Assembly: GCA_002803225.1 (NCBI GenBank)
Contig: NXFV01000330.1
Location: 1 to 64,000 of the forward strand
Length of the DNA: 64,000 nt
Reading direction: 5' to 3'
From: Gamarada debralockiae
Lineage: Eukaryota; Ascomycota; Leotiomycetes; Helotiales; Hyphodiscaceae
This document shows, in pieces, positions 1 through 11,886 of this stretch. Position numbers and translations under genes: made by a program. How positions within the stretch are numbered: position 1 is the stretch's first letter; every line of letters begins with the position of its first letter. Below the pieces are notes generated by a model, which searched no databases, was not told the DNA's origin, and was given only the letters and a program-made list of their open reading frames with translations.

Positions 1-264
1 ATGACGGGCGCAGCGCTGCAGACACTCGAGGGCCATTCCGACTCGGTCCACTCAGTAGCCTTCTCGCCTGACGGCAAGGTAGAGCCGGGTTTATTTGTAG
101 CAAATGATTGGGTAGTAGAAGGGGGGATAAATATTCTCTGGCTTCCTCCTGATTATCGATCGACTTGTGAGGCTGTCTGGAACAAAGGCATTGTTTTAGG
201 ACACTCATCAGGGAGAATATCTATTCTTGGATTTAAGGAAGGGTCAAGGCTTATATACGAGTAG
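1..264 (+). CDS. C-terminal fragment of a NACHT/STAND-type WD40 repeat protein
   Basis: An open frame at the left edge encodes one WD40 repeat (LQTLEGHSDSVHSVAFSPDG, residues 6-25) followed by the characteristic terminal blade of fungal NACHT-WD40 proteins (WLPPDYRSTCEAVWNKGIVL, then GHSSGRISILGF). In the family these C-terminal repeats form the recognition propeller of NLR-like proteins linked to heterokaryon incompatibility and innate responses. The N-terminal effector and NACHT parts, if present, lie outside the window, so the first ATG here is probably internal. The spacing between the last two repeats is shorter than usual, which may mean a decayed copy. Repeat-derived sequence follows directly downstream. 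Family assignment is good; whether the gene is functional cannot be judged. Confidence 0.6.
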   Translation: MTGAALQTLEGHSDSVHSVAFSPDGKVEPGLFVANDWVVEGGINILWLPPDYRSTCEAVWNKGIVLGHSSGRISILGFKEGSRLIYE

Positions 265-1507
265 CATAGGTTATGAACATCTTATATATATAATATATTA
301 TTTCCTTATTCTCTATTTCATAGAGGGTCAAGGGGAACATATACCTTTATAGTAGCCTATAATTGCCACTCGATTTCTAGTATCTTCTAGGATGCTCATG
401 GGATGTTCCTGTAATACTATCCCCCCCTTGAATAATCTACAGTTCTAAATTTGATAACGCCACTTGAGATCTCGTCAAAGATTCCTAAGGAGGACATATC
501 AGAAGGTTCTAGACCATGTAATTGGTCACAGGCCCTGGCTGGAGTCTGTGCTGGAGTGGTGTTATCCCATCACTTCACCGTGGATTATTCAAGGGGGAGG
601 ATAGTATACTCCTCCCGGTCCAATTCGTAGTAACAGGGTTTGACCAGAATATACAATCTGATTGGCCTGAACACAGTATATCAGGAGGTGTTCGCGGGTT
701 TTCAGAACTCGTCCAAATATCTCGTCTAAATACCACTCGATCACGGTATTCTGACGCCAGATTGCAATCAAAAGTACCGTGATCACACCCTAGCACTACG
801 AATTGAACCGGGGGCGGTATACTGTAGTACAGTAGTAACTGCTAAGCAGCCAAAATTAGTGAATACAACTAAGGCTACTACTGTATAAAGAGCGATGCTG
901 TGCGATCTTCAAGGCACGTGATAATGAATAAATGTGGCCTTGGCGCCTTATTCTTGCGTTTCTTAAGACAAGTCGGCTAGCTAGAATAGGCCTAGTGTGG
1001 GCGAAGTCTCTGGTGTTGTGGCTTAGCACAAAATCTAGAAGTGTCCGAGGCGGAAGCTAGCGACTGTACGTTAGACTTGGCATTGGGATTAGATAATGAG
1101 CTTGATATGAGTTAAGTCAGGTCACAATGGTAGATGACGCAGCACAAGTGTCTTATGGTTTTCGATAGCTGGAAGCTCTCGAGTGATTGGATTATTTGAA
1201 GCTTTCAGTCAACATATAGGCAGGGAGAGATTAACGCGAGAATCCTGTAGTGAGAGCCAAGGTTTGACTCGTCGTTTTCCTGTTGCACTAAAAGATACTC
1301 TCGCAAGTAGCGGATGCACAAGCACATTTGGACTTGCTATGAAAGAGTCGTCCATTCCCCAGGATCTGAGAACACGTGAACGAAAGACGAACTTAGCACT
1401 TCATTCAACTGTGACGACATTTGAGCTCCTTGCAGGGATCGAAACTTGACTTTACACAGAATACATGTGCGATGTTGAAGGATTACTGGAAGATATCCTT
1501 TCCGTGT
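265..1507. other. Gene-free stretch with transposon-end remnants
   Basis: No coding region is supported. An AT-rich patch (about 270-310) is followed by two inverted copies of a polypurine-type motif described separately (413-620), and a small palindromic stretch around 820-885. From 900 to 1500 I see nothing recognisable. Confidence 0.5.
413..620. repeat. Inverted pair of LTR-retrotransposon-like polypurine/LTR-end remnants
   Basis: Positions 413-448 contain ACTATCC then a C-run then TTGAATAATCTAC. Positions about 580-620 carry its inverse, GGATTATTCAAGGGGGAGGA then TAGTATAC. Read on the appropriate strand each is a purine run ending in GGATAGTATAC or GGATAGTATTAC, which is how the polypurine tract and LTR start of many fungal LTR elements look. 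The two copies face each other about 130 bp apart, and no element body survives. The LTR interpretation is inference; the inverted repeat itself is visible. Confidence 0.4.
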
Positions 1508-2788
1508 CTAATGAGAAGTTAAATCTGAGGGCGCCTGAGAGAAAGCAGAATTTCCCACTTGACTATCGGCCAAAAAAACTCCAACTTGACGAACATTCAT
1601 AGATCTCTGGCCCAGGATCAATAACTGGATTATCTTCCCCGTTCTCACCACCCGAAAAGGAAAATCATGATTCTCGAACCGCCGATCGACGCCCTCATCC
1701 TTCGTTAAACCAATAACCCTGGGCCACGGTACCCTCACTCTGAAGGAATCCTTCTCCACCTGGATAATCCGCAGAGATTGCAACATATCGACAATACCTT
1801 CATTCATAATGAACGGGCCTCGGGTCACAACAAAAAGGTCTTGAAGTCCAGGCATACTTTCCGATAGAAGTTTGGAAGCTTCCTCCAAGTTTCAACGTCC
1901 CAGGGTGGTTCGACTTGAGTCAGTATATTTCCGAAAATGTTGCGTTTGAAGGTTTCATCGTCGCGGAATTGCCAGTGCAGAGTGAATGAATGGATTGAGG
2001 AGAAGCGGTGAGGGAGGATGGTGGATTGGAGGTCGAAGGGTGTTGTTTTGGTAGGGAAGAATGTGTTGCGGGTGTAGAGGATTTCGGTTGCCTCTGAGTA
2101 GCTATGGAATATCAGTAGAGGTAGGGACCGTGGCTGGGGGGTGACTTACACTTGGCGGCATGTCTTTCGTAAAGCCGAGAGGTGGGTCTTCGTGTCTTCA
2201 GGGTCGAAGTTGGGCTGCCCGGAGCCATATCTCTGCCCATCGGCATCTGCCTTCATCTTCAAAGGCGTGAACGAGACGGCCTTTTGCCACAGTAAATCGC
2301 TATGGTATGGCCTCCGAGAATGTGTTCCCAAATCTGCTGTCGGACCTTTGGTGGAAGCCCCAGAAGAAGAGAAGCAGACTGTTGAGGAACTGCCTTCTGC
2401 ACTTCCGCCTTGGCTTCAAAACATCGAAAGAGAAGAAGTCGAAGAATTGATCCCAGGCCTCAAGGACAGCGTAAGAGCACGCTGCCGAATTTTAGGTCTT
2501 GGTAGGGGTCTCCCCCTTAGACCTCTGCTTCCTGAAAGCATCTTCCTTAGCTTTCCGCTCACGCTTCTTCCTTTCCCATTCCTGCCGTTGTGGCGACCGA
2601 CTCATCCTCCAGTGACACTTCTTTTTCTCGATGCTTTCTTTGATCTTGGTGGGGATGAGAATTGGGAAACAGAAAACCCATAATACAGTTCCCACGATAA
2701 TTACACCTCTTCTATTCAAACGAGGTTCGCATCGGTAGATACCTGGCCGGAGAACGTTGTGATACGCTGGGAGTGAGAAATAAAGCAC
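1508..2788 (-). pseudogene. Broken DUF7730-type gene
   Basis: On the minus strand three frames together spell a DUF7730 protein, a fungal family of unknown function. An N-terminal stretch with one membrane segment (about 2788-2492) ends in a basic region. About 2355-2300 reads LPPKVRQQIWEHILGGHT, the usual domain start. The frame then changes near 2290 and again before LSALRKTCRQ. A good 46-bp intron (GTAAGT...CTGATATTCCATAG, ending near 2105) joins this to YSEATEILYTRNTFF, the usual family motif. Near 1888 a single missing base separates WDVETW from EEASKLL and MPGLQDLFVV. At least three frame changes not explained by introns mark it as dead. The membrane segment before the domain could belong to a different exon arrangement. 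Confidence 0.65.
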
Positions 2789-3394
2789 GTTGACCGACAG
2801 TAAACAAATTTGGAGAGAACAAGCAATGAAAAATCATGAGAGCTGGTGGAATGAGCGTGAAAAATCGTCAAGCGGTCAGATCCTGGAGGTACAATAAGCA
2901 GAGTTGATTGCAGTGCGCAAGTCCTGAAAGTCCTGGTTGTCCAGGTTATTTTCCTCGGGCAGTCTCAACATTATCACTGGACAATGCTATGCTCAGTGTT
3001 CCCGATCGCGAACATTCAAGAGCTTGGCAATAGCAGGTTATGCTGTTGACTCGATATTTGTTGAGTTTTCCAGGTCAAGAGCTTGCCCAAATGATATTGA
3101 CACCCCCTGGTGTGCCACCCAGATCCTACCTAGGTAGCCATTGCGAAACAAGAAGCACGTGCTCGCTTACTTTGCCAGCCAAGACGCTCCTTGCTGAATA
3201 AGATCGGCTAAAAGGTCTTTGTAGTCTATTATGCAATCGTTGTCAAGCAAATGAAATCAAATCAGGAACAAGAAAATCGCATCTGGACCCTTCACTAGCA
3301 ACAAAGTAAGCTCTTTTAAATCCTCAGTAATTGTACATTTTCTTTCTTCTCCAATCCTCTCGTATCTTCTCGTATCTTTCTCGAACGTCTATAA
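2789..3394. other. Intergenic, upstream region of the pirin-like gene
   Basis: No ORF is supported. The last 100 bases before the pirin start are pyrimidine-rich (runs of TTTCTTTCTTCTCC type), as is common for fungal promoters and 5' leaders. Confidence 0.35.
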
Positions 3395-4450
3395 ATGAAA
3401 CTCTTCCTGTTCCTCAGTTCCATTTTCATCGCAACAATTTCACTCTATTTCAATACCCCACTTCGAGATCTGTTCACCAGCTTTACAGCTACTTCTACAA
3501 CACCTACAGACGCAATAAGTCAATCAATCGCAACGACGTCTTCAGTTACAGCACCGGACTCCATGAGCACCATTTCTGCCATCAAAAACACCATGTCCAA
3601 AGCTCTCACTCACGCCAAGATCGTCCCCCGCCGCTCCAGCGATCGCGGGCACGCAGACCACGGCTGGCTTAACTCCTACCATACATTCAGCTTCGCCAAC
3701 TACTACGATCCCAAATTCCAAAATTTCGGCAGCTTACGAGTCCTCAACGAAGACCGAGTCGCAGCCGGAACCGGCTTCCCAACACATCCTCACCGCGATG
3801 CCGAGATCTTCTCTTACATTTTGAGCGGCGAGTTGACGCACAGAGACAGCATGATCAAGAAGGGTTCTGAGGGCGCGGAGGGAGACGATTTCTATAGGAT
3901 GAAAAGAGGCGATGTGCAGTTCACTACGGGCGGGAAGGGGATTGCGCATTCGGAACAAAATGAGTCGAATAAGGAGGTCCATTTCTTGCAGATCTGGGCT
4001 TTGCCATGGGCTCGCGGCCTCACACCGAGATACCATACAAAGACTTTCAACGAAGACGCCAAGCGCTCTGCCTTCCTTCCCATTCTCTCGCCTTTGAAAG
4101 GCGGCCCCAGTGCTACCGCAGAGCAGGAGAAGGCCGCCGAACCCACATTACCAGAGACAATACCTATTCACGCAGATTTAGTGATGGCAGCAGGAATCAT
4201 ACCCGTTGATAAGAGATTTAAATGGACAGTGGGAGGTGATGCGGTCACGAAGACAAACGGCAGAAATGTTTATATCCATGTACCGATGACGAAGGGTGGA
4301 AGCGCCAGGATCAGACTTGATGGCAGGGAAAATGCGGTTTTGGAGGAGGGTGATGGAGCTTTTGTCTCTAATGTTAATGCAGGGGATGTATTGAGCTTCG
4401 AGAGCGTGGGAGAGGCTGAGGCCGAGGTGGTTGTTTTGGATAGTGATTAG
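3395..4450 (+). CDS. Pirin-like bicupin protein with N-terminal membrane anchor
   Basis: A single exon gives 351 residues. Residues 75-350 are a complete pirin/YhaK-type bicupin: GWLNSYHTFSFANYYDP, then the metal-binding HPH at 131-133 and HSE at 185-187, which match the His-x-His and His-x-Glu iron ligands of the family. Pirins are Fe(II) cupins; some act as quercetin 2,3-dioxygenases, others as redox-sensing cofactors. Unusually, residues 1-20 form a hydrophobic signal or anchor (MKLFLFLSSIFIATISLYF) followed by a Thr/Ser-rich spacer to about residue 58, whereas typical pirins are cytosolic or nuclear. A start at Met57 or Met67 would give a normal soluble pirin, so the long form depends on which start is used. 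No introns. Function on a specific substrate cannot be stated. Confidence 0.88.
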   Translation: MKLFLFLSSIFIATISLYFNTPLRDLFTSFTATSTTPTDAISQSIATTSSVTAPDSMSTISAIKNTMSKALTHAKIVPRRSSDRGHADHGWLNSYHTFSFANYYDPKFQNFGSLRVLNEDRVAAGTGFPTHPHRDAEIFSYILSGELTHRDSMIKKGSEGAEGDDFYRMKRGDVQFTTGGKGIAHSEQNESNKEVHFLQIWALPWARGLTPRYHTKTFNEDAKRSAFLPILSPLKGGPSATAEQEKAAEPTLPETIPIHADLVMAAGIIPVDKRFKWTVGGDAVTKTNGRNVYIHVPMTKGGSARIRLDGRENAVLEEGDGAFVSNVNAGDVLSFESVGEAEAEVVVLDSD

Positions 4451-7400
4451 AGGGTTTATACCATGAGGGTCGAAATGCGACCGAGTTTATAGCAAATGAA
4501 TTTTGGACTTTTAGAATGCTTCCATGTCTTTTCCCTATCCCTTTACTCTGTTCTTACAAGCTTGCTAATTGGTGTGTTCGGTGTCCCAGTATTCCTATTT
4601 TTCTTCCATCCTTCGTTCAGGAGTTCGCCCAACGCCTGATTCTAGCGAAGCCACCGCCTTCCCCGACCTGTGAGCAATTTCTCCCAACTCACAAAACCAA
4701 TGAAACTAGCATTTGACGACAGCTTTATTGTCGAGGCGAGGTGAGCAAGCTCACGAGGACGATCACTTGCTCCCTATCCGTAGACTATTGCTCTCTTATC
4801 TTCCCAGGGATGCTTCCGTGCCGGTTGGTCCACAAGACCTTGACTTGACTTCAAGATAGCCAGGTCTCAAGGCTTAGACCGGCCACATTCGGGCTTGCCA
4901 TGACGAGTATATTGACTCAAAACTAGAATTTAACATTCAACTTGAATACTTTCTCGCCTCCTCACTAAAGGATCGGGGTTTGAATTAAAAATGGATTCTT
5001 TCGTTTGCTCGCAAGCAACGAAGTCATCTACATTTCTTCACGTGCATCAACTGCATATTACAGCTCCTCACCCGTCTCTTTCTCTCTTCTTCACTCTCAA
5101 GCACAGCATTTCGTGTATCTAAGACTCTCAACTTGCCACGATATCGTCCAAAATCGTTTGCGATCACACAAATCGGTCAAACACGTCGTCTATAAAGCTG
5201 ATGTCGTAGTCACGAGGCACAAAGGAACCAAAAAAAGTTCAGTGCCATCTGTTGTCTCCGCACTATGGGGCACATGACAATAATAAGTCGGCTCGCATTC
5301 CAAGAAGTAAGATAGAGCCGCAGCCTTGATGACGTCGTCTTGACTTGGACTGAACGATTATTCTGAAGGCCTGGCAGGCAGAATTGGATTGACCGAAGAA
5401 CGCGCCGCAAAAGGCACTTTCCCCCGAGCTCGTGAGGAGGGGCATGACAATGTGTACGGATGCTGTGCTGGTTCCAGCGGGAATTTCCCTTTTCTCGAAA
5501 TCACGGGGATGTGCACATTGGAACTATCCCAAACTAGCTGTTCCCAAATCCGAAAGAAGTGACGTGTGGTGTATCAATCCAACAGTAATATGGCAACAAA
5601 ACTCATCTCGACGACCATATCCAATTTCGATCACATCGCCTTGGTGTGATCTTGAACTCCACATATCCCATGAGGCAAACCTCAGCGGAGAAAACGAAAG
5701 GATGGGAAAGGCCAAGAATCGGCGATGTAATGCCACGCTATCACGTGCCACCTTATTTGAACCGTCTTGCTACGGGTGCCATTCCCCAAATTTGCCATCG
5801 GTTGAGGCTCCGGACTTTCATCAGCCTTCAACGGAATTTGTTCCTGACACTACCGTGCCAAGCTCTACCGACCACGAAGACGGGTACACATGATGAGATG
5901 ATAGGTAAGTGTCCAAATTGCTAGGAAAACTATCGTAGGGACCTAGCCCACGTCACCTAAAGAGACTTTGCTCAAGCCACCATATATCCACAGAATTCGA
6001 GAACGCAAATTTGAGACTGACTCGGCGTCGACTGCGCCACTTCTTAGCAATGTCTGAAAATACGAGAACGTGGTGGTGACAAGCAGGACTATTGAAATTT
6101 TAAAATCGTTTAGCCAGAAAGCTTGGCTTTCGACGATCTTTCTGGGGAGCGGGATGAGTATAATCAGGGATAGTGTACGAAGGTACCCCTGGGCTAGGAC
6201 GGTCCTTTCCGAACGCGGGAGCTGGAAAAAGTAGACAAGAGAAGCCCCAGTTTTGGGAGGGCAAGAGGGAAACTTCCAGTTGAGAATTTTGCGTGCTTCA
6301 GCTGATGAATTTCGAAATTGTTGAATCAATGGTTGTTGCAATTTCGGCCCGTCTGGTATTTGGAAGTATTCCTCGGTGAAGATCTTGATGATTTCCGAGA
6401 CATCGTCGATCCAGATAATGTGTCGGGGACGCTATCGGTGTTGGTATTGTTGGATTTTTTTCCATGTGGGTGTCCTGAGTTGTTGGAGGGTTTGAGGCCC
6501 TGTATGCAAAACAAGAAATAGAAAGGTGTCGTCGCTCTTGGCAGGGATTTTCTGCAGTTGATTCGACCATTTAGGCAAGTTCGGCGGCTGATTACTCTTG
6601 GCCCACCGCTTCTGCGTGAGGCACAGAAAAGAGAAGGCTGGTCCCAATGCGGTGTGCTACTGCACTGTCAAGTGTTGGTGATTGCATCGGATACCTTAGT
6701 TCTTTCGGTGACCATCCCAATACTTGAAAGACGTGGGAGTTAAGATGTGTTGCACAATTGAAAATATCGGACCGAAGTTGCAAGTCTTCGAGGTTTGAGG
6801 TAATTGTTGGTACGCGGCAGTCTTGCCCTGTTGATCCAATTTTATACCGAAGTCTGTTTGTGCTTGGAATCAAGGTCTTGGTGTGAGCGAAAAGACTTTC
6901 TAGTACTGGGATGTATCGTGGTAGCCTTGTTAGCCTCGCGCGGCTTGTGGAGGGAGAAGGCTGAAGTTAATTCAGCCTGAACAGCGTTCGAAATCCCTCG
7001 TTAGGTACGACCCGCAGATGGTGCCATCAGGGATACCGGCAGTCGAATGTAACTGCCGTTTCATTATTAAGGTGAGGGGGTTTGAACAGTGGGATATATA
7101 CGACGGCAACATGGAAAATAGACCTACAAGGAGTCGAAGACGATCCTGCTGCACCCTTGAAATATCGAAATTTCTTGGAGGTAGGGGGATGGCAGGTTTT
7201 TAGGAGAATTGGTAAAAAGGCTAATCATCAAAATTATGAAAGAATTGTGCAAATTCACATAATAATTGTGCACATATTATGCACAACGTTCATATACAGG
7301 CCGATGCCGAACGCCATAAACGCCAGGGGCTTGAAGGGGGCATGAAAATGCTCTTTCAGTGGCTGAGCGCTGCAAGGGGGCGTTTTCCCCGGCGTTCTCT

Positions 7401-10400
7401 CCAAGACGTGCGCTCTGGGAGTTCGGCGAGCAAAGAAATCCGACGGCCGCTCTTTTGTATTCTGATACCCTCCGTTCGATTCGGACGAGAAGAACCAGGA
7501 GATTACCGTTTGATTTTCATTCCATAAAAACCCCTGAGAATCTTTTCTTGGAGCAGGGCAGATGATACATACCCCTTGAAATTTGAGGCATTTGATGATG
7601 AATCCCAAGGAAATTTCCGGGCACATGTACAGGAATACCAATCCAGTACGGAGAACGTTTGAGTGAAGACATGAGGGGCTGAGAGCATGACACTTTGACA
7701 GAAAAGATCTTGGCGCGTTGGCAATCATAATCGAATGCTCATCATGCCAGGCTCATCGTATGATCGTAACTCCATAGAGGATTTCGTAATCGTATACCTA
7801 AACTGGCCATTGGCCAAATTCTATTGTACCCGGTTGCGCACACCGACTTGCACGGCAATAAATCTTCCAACAGTACTGTACAGTCTTCCTCAAACAAGAT
7901 TCGGGTACAAAATACTTGCTGCGCAATTTGCTGCTGTTGTCCCTTGTGACGCTTCAAACAGGGTGAGGCTTGAAGTTAGAGGGAAAGAACATTCTCCGGG
8001 TTCGGTAAATAATTTCTTCCGTGATTCCTGAAGTGGAAACCGCCTATGCAGCCGTAAAAAGCTTTGGGCACATCTTATCGCCATGGAATCGAACTACCCA
8101 GGGGTGCCATTATCAGCCTTTCCAGAAGAAAAGTTAAAGAAGCCATCCGCTTAGCCTAACATGACGAGTTGCCAGTCCAGCGTCAAAATTACTCGGAGCG
8201 TTTACGATTGGCGTCAGCCGAACGGTCAGCTTCTTCCCATGGCACTGGGAACAGCGGTCTCTATGGGGGCTCCGAAGCCTCAGAACTCTAAAATTGCTCT
8301 GTTTTCCTCCTCTTCTTGCCACTAGACCGAACAGAGACTGCCTACTCGCTGTGGACAACGAGGAGCCCCCTTAGGAATTTCATGAGCCACCTACCTCACA
8401 GTGGAGCCGCGATATCTCTGAATTTAGCTCGAAATGTCGGGAGAAACCTCCTAGGAAGACCCAGATCGATCTTGATTAATAATTTGCAAACAGAAAGTAT
8501 ATTCCGTCTTTATGCACACAGCATCATCATGGCATCTGCTCTTGCAGAGAATTTTTTTTGTGGAGGACATGAATTATTGGCAAAATTGCCTACGAGACTG
8601 GCTGTTCCGCAGTTTACGGCATCTGATCATGGTCAGCTGAAGTAAACTCACATGTTGAGAGCGTTTGTTCCAAAACACCGGAACTCCGTCATCACGGCGG
8701 AAGGAGGATGTATTTTGTGTTGCCGTTGCCGTAGGCCGAATTTTTAGGTGGACAAAGAATTTTTCTCAGCCTTGTCGGCTCGCCGATCACAGCTCAGGGG
8801 TCTGTCTTGATTATCGATCATTGTTCAGAAAATACTGGGCCGATTGCACGGCCGTAAAGCTGCTCTATTGTGAGCAGTTTGAAGGTAAGATGAACGACAA
8901 GAGATATTTGTTTCAAATCAGATCCGAGGTCGTTGGCTTATGGAGGGTACCCAAGTAGAGAATAAACGTGATTTGCCCTTTCTACGAACCTCTTACTGTG
9001 CTTCGCGATGTTTTGAAGTAAGCACGGTACGTGCTTACTGTTCTTGTTAACATTGGGATGGAATTATTTCCATACGACGTCAAATCAAATCCGTCTTTGA
9101 TTCCAGCCATCTTCCCAAAGAATAATGCCTGCGATAATAAACGTGAAGTTTGATATTGATGGGGCATTAGTGCTTAGTCCTCAAGCGCCAACTCACGTTT
9201 CTCATGCATGATCGCCGCTAAAAGGAGGGTGATAATCGAATCCCAGGCAAGGCTCAAAGCCAACTGTCATGACGTGCAACGAGTTACCTGAATTACCCAA
9301 CTAAGCAATTCCCTTCACCAATAATTTCTTCACGTTCGGATTCCCAGACCGATGCAAAATTTGCGGCGTCTCTCAAACACTCCTCGTTCGCATCTCGCAC
9401 TGACTGCTTTCTGTTCTTTCACTACTGCTTAGTGAGCTCCTAGGCTTTGTGCACATACATCACGAGGCTGGGATCCCACGTTACTCCTGCGCTTGATGTT
9501 GCCAATCTCACAACTCTTATCAAATTAAGCTCAAACCAAACGTTTTCTTAATTTGGACATCAATACGCAGACCTGTCCTATGGCCCACCCCAACCACGAA
9601 ACTTAACAGCCGTCGAGGTGAAAGTCTAACCTCTGCACAAAAACTCCCTCATTGGCACGATGTCATAGGATAGGTGACTTCCTAGTTTGAGCCTTGCGGT
9701 GAGCTCAAATTACATTTCAATCTAATTTAGCTCCAACTGCCCAGACCCAAGAGTCTATAGCCACGAACTTTTCATACGGCGCGTTCTAATCCTTGACCCT
9801 GCACAGTCGGCGTCTGGGTACGTCGTAGTCTCCGTTCCCACCCCAGCAGGGCGAATACGCTCCGTCCCCATCATATTTTCACAATCTGCACTTCTGCGCT
9901 CGTCGTGTATGTAAATTGAGTTCGGTCACCGTATCGTCGGTGTAAGCAAGAATGCGCATCCGAGACTAACTAAGTTCTAACCATGCAAAGCTTCCATAGC
10001 CTACAGAAATACAAAGACCACGTCAACTCCACTTCATGACTCCTCATGATGCATTTAAATACACGGCCACATAATCTGTCCCTGTGGTTCTTCTGTGGAA
10101 TCAGTTGTTCGCCTACCAAACCATTCTTCGAATTTCCAGCCTCTCATATCATTCCTCTTTGCGACCCTACCCGACCACCAACCAGTCAGCAACCCTTGAT
10201 CGTGCAGCAACCTGCGTTTGGATCAATTGCCCATTCTCGGATCTAACTGCCTACCAAAAACCATTATCAGATCAAGGGTACTACTGCCTTGTCATCAGTG
10301 CTCTTTGTCCGCGGCCGATTACTCCCGCCTTTCAAACTGTTTACATATACGGACTTAAGTAATATCCCGAGGACCACACATCCCTGAATCAGCAGCCTCA

Positions 10401-10544
10401 CATAATCACTCGGTCCTGCAACTATTATTCGAGCTTTAATCCCTGTGATCATTTTGAGCATCTCGACATATATCTCAGCCTCTCCTCATCACACCGGACC
10501 CAGTCAAGAACTTCTTCCAACTTTCACTACATAATACTGCTATT
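4451..10544. other. Six-kilobase stretch without a convincing gene
   Basis: Many short open frames occur on both strands but none shows a recognisable domain with consistent introns. The least unlikely is a minus-strand run between about 6873 and 5943, where three frames in succession look protein-like (for example IIWIDDVSEIIKIFTEEYF between the first and last frames). It could be a decayed gene of unknown type. The last 700 bases are the long upstream region of the Zn2Cys6 gene at 10545. No tRNA or transposase domain was found. Confidence 0.45.
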
Positions 10545-11886
10545 ATGTCCGGTTTACCTACACCTCCCATGGAGGACCAAAAGTCGCACCATATTAGGAA
10601 ATCTTCTACCAAGCAATCAAAACTATTAAACAGAACTTCGAAGAGGTCGAGTTCGTTGCATGAACATGGTGCCGTGGTTATAGATGGACGACACAAGAGG
10701 GTGTGGAAGGCCTGTGAAAGGTGTAGGATGAAGAAGACGAAGGTATGTCGACGGAGTACAAATATATTTTGAAGACATAATTTCCTGACGAAGTTTTAGT
10801 GTGACGGGGAGTCTCCTTGCAAACGTTGTAAAGATGATGGGTTGGTTTGCACCGCTGGAAGCAGGAAAAAGACTGAGTTCAAGCAACTACCTCGTGGGTG
10901 AGTCGTCCCCCTATTCGCTTATATCCGTCGCCACCACGAAGCGAACCCCAGACATATACTAATTAGATCTCATTAGATACGCTGAAGTACTGGAAAATAC
11001 ACAGTATGCACTCATCGCGACTGTTCAAAAGCTTTACACGATGGTTCGCAACAATGAGTCGTGGGAGTTGGGAGACCCTGAGATGAATGACAGAGGACAA
11101 CCGGTAATCCACGACATTGCTTCCAAGCTGGGCTGCATTCGACCCTCTCCCGATCTACCCTACGCTTTCCCAGAGGGAGCCGAAGACTTTGCGGAATTAC
11201 AAGCTCAGCTCCAAGCTGCACGGTCAGACTCTCACTCGGATGACTCAGGGAGCAGGAAAGCCTCAGACGACTCTTCATATTCGCCAGCACTAGATCGCAC
11301 GGATCGAGCAAGTAGCAGCGAGAGTGATCACTCGACATTGTCCAAGGATTACAATCAAATGTTGTGGGCGCAGCAACAAAGAGCAGCTGCAAAAGCGAAC
11401 ACCCCCGCCATCAACACGACTATTTTGAAGCCGACACCCCTCAACCTCACCCAGAGGGTTTCCATCGATGACGATTCCGCATTCTCAGCTCGTACCTCGT
11501 TTGACACCAGTCGCTCCATGCCTTCTCCAATCTATACGGACTTCCAGACCGAGTCGCCAATGTTCCGAAATTCTTCGCCCTTCTCGCCCTGGTCGGCTGG
11601 AGACGAGTTTCTAACTGCACCTCATATTCTCGAGGGTGCAGCACAGTACTTGAGACAACCATACCAAGTCATTCCTAGATCATCGCCAATGGACGGTTCT
11701 ATCAGCGGAGGAGCGATTGGACTAGAGCCAAGCGTTTTGAAGGCGATGCAATATGACAGCTTGAATTTTGCGGAAGGAACTATCCGACCAGGTATACTGG
11801 ACTGCAACACAGGATATGATCTTCCTGATCAAATGGACAGTATCATCTTTAATGGCGACTACGAGAGTCAGATGGGGATGGCATAG
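10545..11886 (+). CDS. Zn2Cys6 transcription factor
   Basis: Three exons (10545-10742, 10800-10897, 10977-11886) give 401 residues with consistent phases. The binuclear zinc cluster is split by the first intron: Cys57, 60, 67, 73, 76 and 83 (C-x2-C-x6-C-x5-C-x2-C-x6-C), preceded by a basic Ser/Lys-rich arm and followed by a Lys/Arg linker. The rest is acidic, Ser- and Pro-rich and likely disordered. I see no fungal-specific middle homology domain, so this belongs to the shorter class of fungal C6 regulators. It would act in the nucleus as a sequence-specific DNA binder; the target genes are unknown. It stands alone, with no adjacent metabolic genes. The start is the first ATG of the frame and sits after a long, pyrimidine-rich leader. 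Confidence 0.88.

Noticed and set aside
5943..6873. Three minus-strand frames that look protein-like in succession
   Set aside because: No family could be recognised and no introns join them; kept only as a remark under the gene-free stretch.
7255..7728. 157-codon minus-strand frame
   Set aside because: Overlaps equally long frames on the other strand and shows no coherent domain or coding character.
9220..9260. Sequence resembling a tRNA T-loop (ATCGAATCCCA)
   Set aside because: No matching acceptor, D-arm or anticodon stem nearby.
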